Part shown: piece by piece, positions 61,320 through 64,000 of the stretch
Layout of the letters: every line of letters starts with the position of its first letter
How positions within the stretch are numbered: position 1 is the first letter of the stretch
Source of the DNA: Excoecaria cochinchinensis
Lineage: Eukaryota > Streptophyta > Magnoliopsida > Malpighiales > Euphorbiaceae
DNA length: 64,000 bases
Reading direction: 5' to 3'
Assembly: GCA_947683425.1 (NCBI GenBank)
Contig: CANTUQ010000050.1
Location: 8,734,501-8,798,500 of the forward strand
The notes under the pieces: generated by a model
What the model was told of the DNA's origin: nothing
The model's database searches: none
Seen by the model: the letters and a program-made list of their open reading frames with translations, nothing else
Made by a program: the position numbers and the translations under genes

Positions 61320-61735
61320 AATTAGAGACGGAAAACAATTTTCCGTCTCTAAAATTAGAGACGGAAAACTATATTCCGTCTCTAAAATTAGAGACCGAAT
61401 AGAAATTTCCGTCTCTATTTTTAGAGACGGAAACCGTCTTTCCGTCTCTAAAAATAGAGACCGAAATATTCTTCCGTCTCTATTTTTAGAGACGGAAAAC
61501 AGTTTTCCGTCTCTAAAAATAGAGACCGAACTGGTCTTCCGTCTCTATTTTTAGAGACGGAACGCGCGTTTCCGTCTCTAAAAATAGAGACGAAAAACAG
61601 TTTTCCGTCTCTAAAAATAGAGACGGAGCATTTTGGTCTCTAATTTTTAGAGACCGCCGAAATAGAGACGGAAATTTTCCGTCTCTATTTTCGATTAGAG
61701 ACCGAATTCCGTTTCTATTTTTCGTCTCTATTTTG
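61320..61735. repeat. CACTA-3 right subterminal palindrome array (mostly GACGG form)
   Basis: About 25 units of AGAGACGGAA / TTCCGTCTCT with a minority of GACCG, in head-to-head pairs separated by AAAAAT or ATTTTT, ending at the TIR. Confidence 0.92.
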
Positions 61736-61754
61736 CTTTTTTCTTGTAGTGCCA

Positions 61755-62080
61755 TTTGCTGTTTGTTTATTTTTTTTTTCTTGAAGTTGCTCATAGTTTC
61801 CGTTTATCAAATGTGTTTTATTTAATTTTTTATTAGCTTTTTTAAATTACCGACGGAATAGTGATGAAAAATTCCGTCGGTAAAATTAAAAAAAAATAAA
61901 AAAATTTGAAATTTTTCGACGGAGTAGTAATTTTCGTCGGGAATGTTTCGACGGAACAATATTTTCGTCGATAATTTTGCTTATGCTTCAAATGCCGACA
62001 GAATTGATTTCCTTTGGCAATTTAGTTTTCTGACGGAAAATCCTGACTTTCCATCGGGAAATCTAAGATTTCTTGTAGTT
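61755..62080. repeat. CACTA-2 right subterminal region
   Basis: CGACGGAATAG, ATTCCGTCGGTAA, TTTCGACGGA and TTTTCGTCGA words of CACTA-2 type resume right after CACTA-3's target duplication and lead to the CACTA-2 right TIR. Confidence 0.75.
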
Positions 62081-62257
62081 AATAGCAATGATAGTTCTCC
62101 GTAGCAAAATCCCATTGCTAATTCCTGTTAGTTACGGAATTCCGTCACTATTTTTTTTATCGCTATTCTACTTTTTTTCTTGTAATGGTCAACTTAAAAT
62201 AATTATGGAATATACCAAAATGTAAAAAGACTGAAAAAATTTACAATCGTTCTAGAT

Positions 62258-63130
62258 AGAGGTGTGCAAAACCTGATATGACCCGAACAACTCGACCTGA
62301 AGTTGACATTCGGGTAGGTTTGTTAGGGGTGTTATGTTCGGATCGGGTTGAATATTTTGGAAATCTTCAGGTTCGGGTCGAGTTGGGTTAAAACATTCCC
62401 CAATCCGACTCGACCCGACCGAAATACTATATATACTATATTTTCCCCCTTTTTTCACCTTCCTCTCTCTCTCTCTCTGTCTCTCTCTCTCGATGCTTCT
62501 TAGTTGCATTTCTCTGCCTCTCTCTCTCTATCTCTCTCACGCGTTGCTTCACCTTCCATCTCTCTGCTTCTCTCTCTCTCGCACGTGCGCGTTGTTTCAC
62601 CTTCCATCTCTCTCTGTCTCTTTCTTTACTTCTCCTCCTCAGGTTGCCACCGACGATTAGTCGCCGTCCCCTAGTGAGAAGTAGACAGAGAGACAAAGAG
62701 AGAGGCAAAGAGATCTATGAGGAGAAGGAAAAAAAAGGAATGAAAACGAAAAAATCGAGGAGAAAAGAGATATGGGTTTTGCTTTATTGTTTTTTTTTTT
62801 TTTTTGTGTCTGAATATATGGATTTTTAGCCTGAGATTTGGTTTTTTGCCTGAGATATGTGTTTTTTTACCTGAGATTTGGTTTCTTTTTAATTTTCTTG
62901 GTTGTTGGTTGGATTTTTTGGGTTTTCTCGAGAAAGCAGATTTGCTTGTTTAAGAGTTTGATTTTATGGGTTTCAATTTCAAATTTTTCGGGTTGGGCCC
63001 TAATGAATTTTGAGTTTTATGGGTCGGACCCTTACTATAACTTAGAGTTGGTTCGGATTGAAATTTAGGGCATATTTCGAGTGTTGGGTTATTCGGGTTC
63101 GGTTCGGATTGACCCGAAGCACACCCTTAA
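62258..63130. mobile_element. hAT-like non-autonomous element with perfect 8-bp target duplication
   Basis: TTCTAGAT occurs at 62250-62257 and 63131-63138. The ends AGAGGTGTGCAAAAC and (reversed) TTAAGGGTGTGCTTCGGG share the GGTGTGC core of many plant hAT termini. Subterminal regions are rich in TCGGGT / ACCCGA words. The centre (62460-62760) is a CT-rich then GA-rich leader-like block; the remaining frames are short and unconvincing. No transposase domain. Confidence 0.82.
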
Positions 63131-63138
63131 TTCTAGAT

Positions 63139-63777
63139 ATACAAAAGTTAAAGATGAGTTGGCTTTTCCTTTAATTTTTTTTTATATATATCTTGGTGGA
63201 TTCTATAGTTATTTTTAAATTGATATTATGTGAGATTAAAAAAACATGTATTTCAATTTCGTCAGTTCCATAGAAATTAGAGTTAATGTGAGCAATTCAA
63301 AAAATACAAGTATCCAATATCGAATTTTTAAAGTACATTAATCTAATGTAAAAAAAAAAGGTTAAAATTTAGGGATAAACATTTTATGAAATTAATAGTA
63401 ATATATAAAAGCATTATTCAAACATATTCATTTATTAATTTAAAATGATAATACACCACTAATATAATAAAGAGTAAACATATAAATAGACATATGAACT
63501 TTTAAAGTGACCAACTATTATATATTGTCTATTATATGAGAAATAAATACACATTCAAAGTGTTGTATAAGCTTTCTTTCTATCTCTCTTTACCACCGCG
63601 TGTGTCCCATGTACGTAAAATCCTTAAGAACTAAGTATTTGACTTCAAAATGTTCTTATGCATGCTATTCCGTTTAATTAATTAACTAAGTCTCTCCTTT
63701 TAGAGTGTTTTTGTCTTCTCTTATGAGACGTCCTACAAAATATTTTCTTAGAGTATCTCGATAGACAGTATCTTCTT
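63139..63777. other. AT-rich region upstream of the terminal ORF
   Basis: No repeat or gene recognised. A short pyrimidine-rich stretch (CTTTCTTTCTATCTCTCTTT) lies near 63571-63590. Confidence 0.5.
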
Positions 63778-64000
63778 ATGGCTTCTCCCTCTAATAAAGG
63801 GAAGGAGGTGACTGAACTATATGCAGGGTTAAGGATTGCGGACGAGGATAAAGAAGGGTTAGTTCTAGACGAAGAGCAGGATGTTTCGAAGATCAAAGGT
63901 AAACAATATTTCATCATTGGCTATTTTCTAAATAACAAGCTAGTTCATTTTGACTCTATGAAAAATACTCTGGCATCGATATGGAGGCCAGTGAAAGGAG
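63778..64000 (+). CDS. Start of a DUF4283-type ORF (probably LINE ORF1), cut by window end
   Basis: The ATG at 63778 opens 74 codons without a stop up to the window edge. The protein begins MASPSNKGKEVTELYAGLRI and has an acidic stretch (ADEDKEGLVLDEEQD), then YFIIGYFLNNKLVHFDSMKN and TLASIWRPVKG. The FxxxKNTLASIWRPxKG pattern is that of the DUF4283 domain found at the N-terminus of plant L1-type ORF1 proteins and in related zinc-knuckle proteins. In an L1 element this RNA-binding protein accompanies the reverse transcriptase ORF downstream. It cannot be told from this window whether the ORF is intact. Confidence 0.75.
   Translation, partial: MASPSNKGKEVTELYAGLRIADEDKEGLVLDEEQDVSKIKGKQYFIIGYFLNNKLVHFDSMKNTLASIWRPVKG

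Larger units (their letters stand above)
57682..61751. mobile_element. CACTA-3: Pack-CACTA carrying a CUL4 gene fragment, inside CACTA-2
   Basis: Ends CACTACAAGAAAACT (57682) and TTTTTTCTTGTAGTG (61751) are flanked by CCA on both sides (57679-57681 and 61752-61754), an exact 3-bp target duplication. The element is 4,070 bp. It has three arrays of AGAGAC(C/G)GAA words (57697-58255, 58505-58812, 61320-61735), a GC/CT-rich leader (58840-59165) and a captured CUL4 segment with introns (59302-61100). It has no transposase, so it must be moved by a related CACTA in trans. It is probably the youngest of the three. Confidence 0.93.
56714..62080. mobile_element. CACTA-2: non-autonomous CACTA inside the right end of CACTA-1
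   Basis: The left end is CACTACAAGAAAATC and the right end GATTTCTTGTAGTT; the last base has changed from G to T. The flanks are AAT on both sides (56711-56713 and 62081-62083), a 3-bp duplication. Subterminal words are of the TTAGCGACGAAA / TTTTCGTCGCTA and CGACGGAATAG type. Without CACTA-3 it is about 1.3 kb, with only a GC/CT-rich leader-like stretch (57260-57520) inside. No transposase. Confidence 0.85.
47012..62187 (+). mobile_element. CACTA-1: outer CACTA (En/Spm) transposon, nested host
   Basis: The left end CACTTCAAGAAAATG (47012) and right end TTTTTTTCTTGTAATG (62187) form imperfect CACTA-type TIRs. The flanks are GTG and GTC, consistent with a 3-bp duplication with one change. Subterminal arrays of AGCGACGGA-type words lie at 47035-47515 and again at 56560-56713 plus 62081-62160. 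The inside carries a TNPD-like gene, then a Ptta/En/Spm-type gene, the usual CACTA pair, both broken. CACTA-2 (56714-62080) and a solo LTR (53910-55909) are inserted in it. Without inserts it is about 7.8 kb. Confidence 0.82.

Noticed and set aside
61309..61794. Repeating frames (IRDGK..., IETE...) on both strands
   Set aside because: Translation of the CACTA-3 palindrome array, not a protein.

Overview
This is a repeat-rich, AT-rich nuclear segment of a flowering plant, most likely a eudicot. The evidence is spliceosomal introns with GT-AG borders, plant Ty3/gypsy lineages (Tat, chromovirus), Ty1/copia, CACTA, hAT, Mutator-like and Stowaway elements, and two recognisable plant genes (PRP40C and a CUL4 fragment). 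I cannot name the species from the sequence alone.

Layout. 1-5035: minisatellites followed by what looks like a long gypsy LTR on the minus strand. 5036-19832: one degenerate Tat-lineage gypsy element on the plus strand. It has LTR, gag, protease, RT, two RNase H domains and integrase, then a long 3' spacer holding an antisense ATHILA-ORF1-like gene. Its integrase is split by a 2.8 kb solo LTR with a 5-bp target duplication. A 294-bp sequence is repeated at both ends of the block. 19846-20858: a probable degenerate hAT-like element. 20870-44838: the only apparently intact host gene, PRP40C, a WW/FF-domain splicing factor, with 14 coding exons encoding 956 residues. Its first coding exon is a copy of its own sixth coding exon. 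Its 7.7 kb intron 12 carries a Mutator-like TIR element, a second TIR element and a chromovirus gypsy element that holds a truncated copia. 44839-47011: unremarkable intergenic DNA.

47012-62187: a three-level nest of CACTA transposons. The outer element (CACTA-1) carries decayed TNPD-type and Ptta/En/Spm-type transposase genes and is interrupted by another solo LTR. CACTA-2 lies inside its right end. CACTA-3 lies inside CACTA-2 and has captured a genomic piece of CUL4 with introns. Target-site duplications support each level. 62258-63130: a hAT-like element with a perfect 8-bp target duplication. 63778-64000: the start of a DUF4283-type ORF running off the window.

The mobile elements do not form a joint pathway; they record successive insertions. 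The two themes worth following are (1) host gene pieces being duplicated or captured (PRP40C exon, CUL4, a possible EF1B piece), and (2) arrays of short palindromes whose word differs from element to element, both in CACTA ends and in LTR/spacer regions of gypsy elements.
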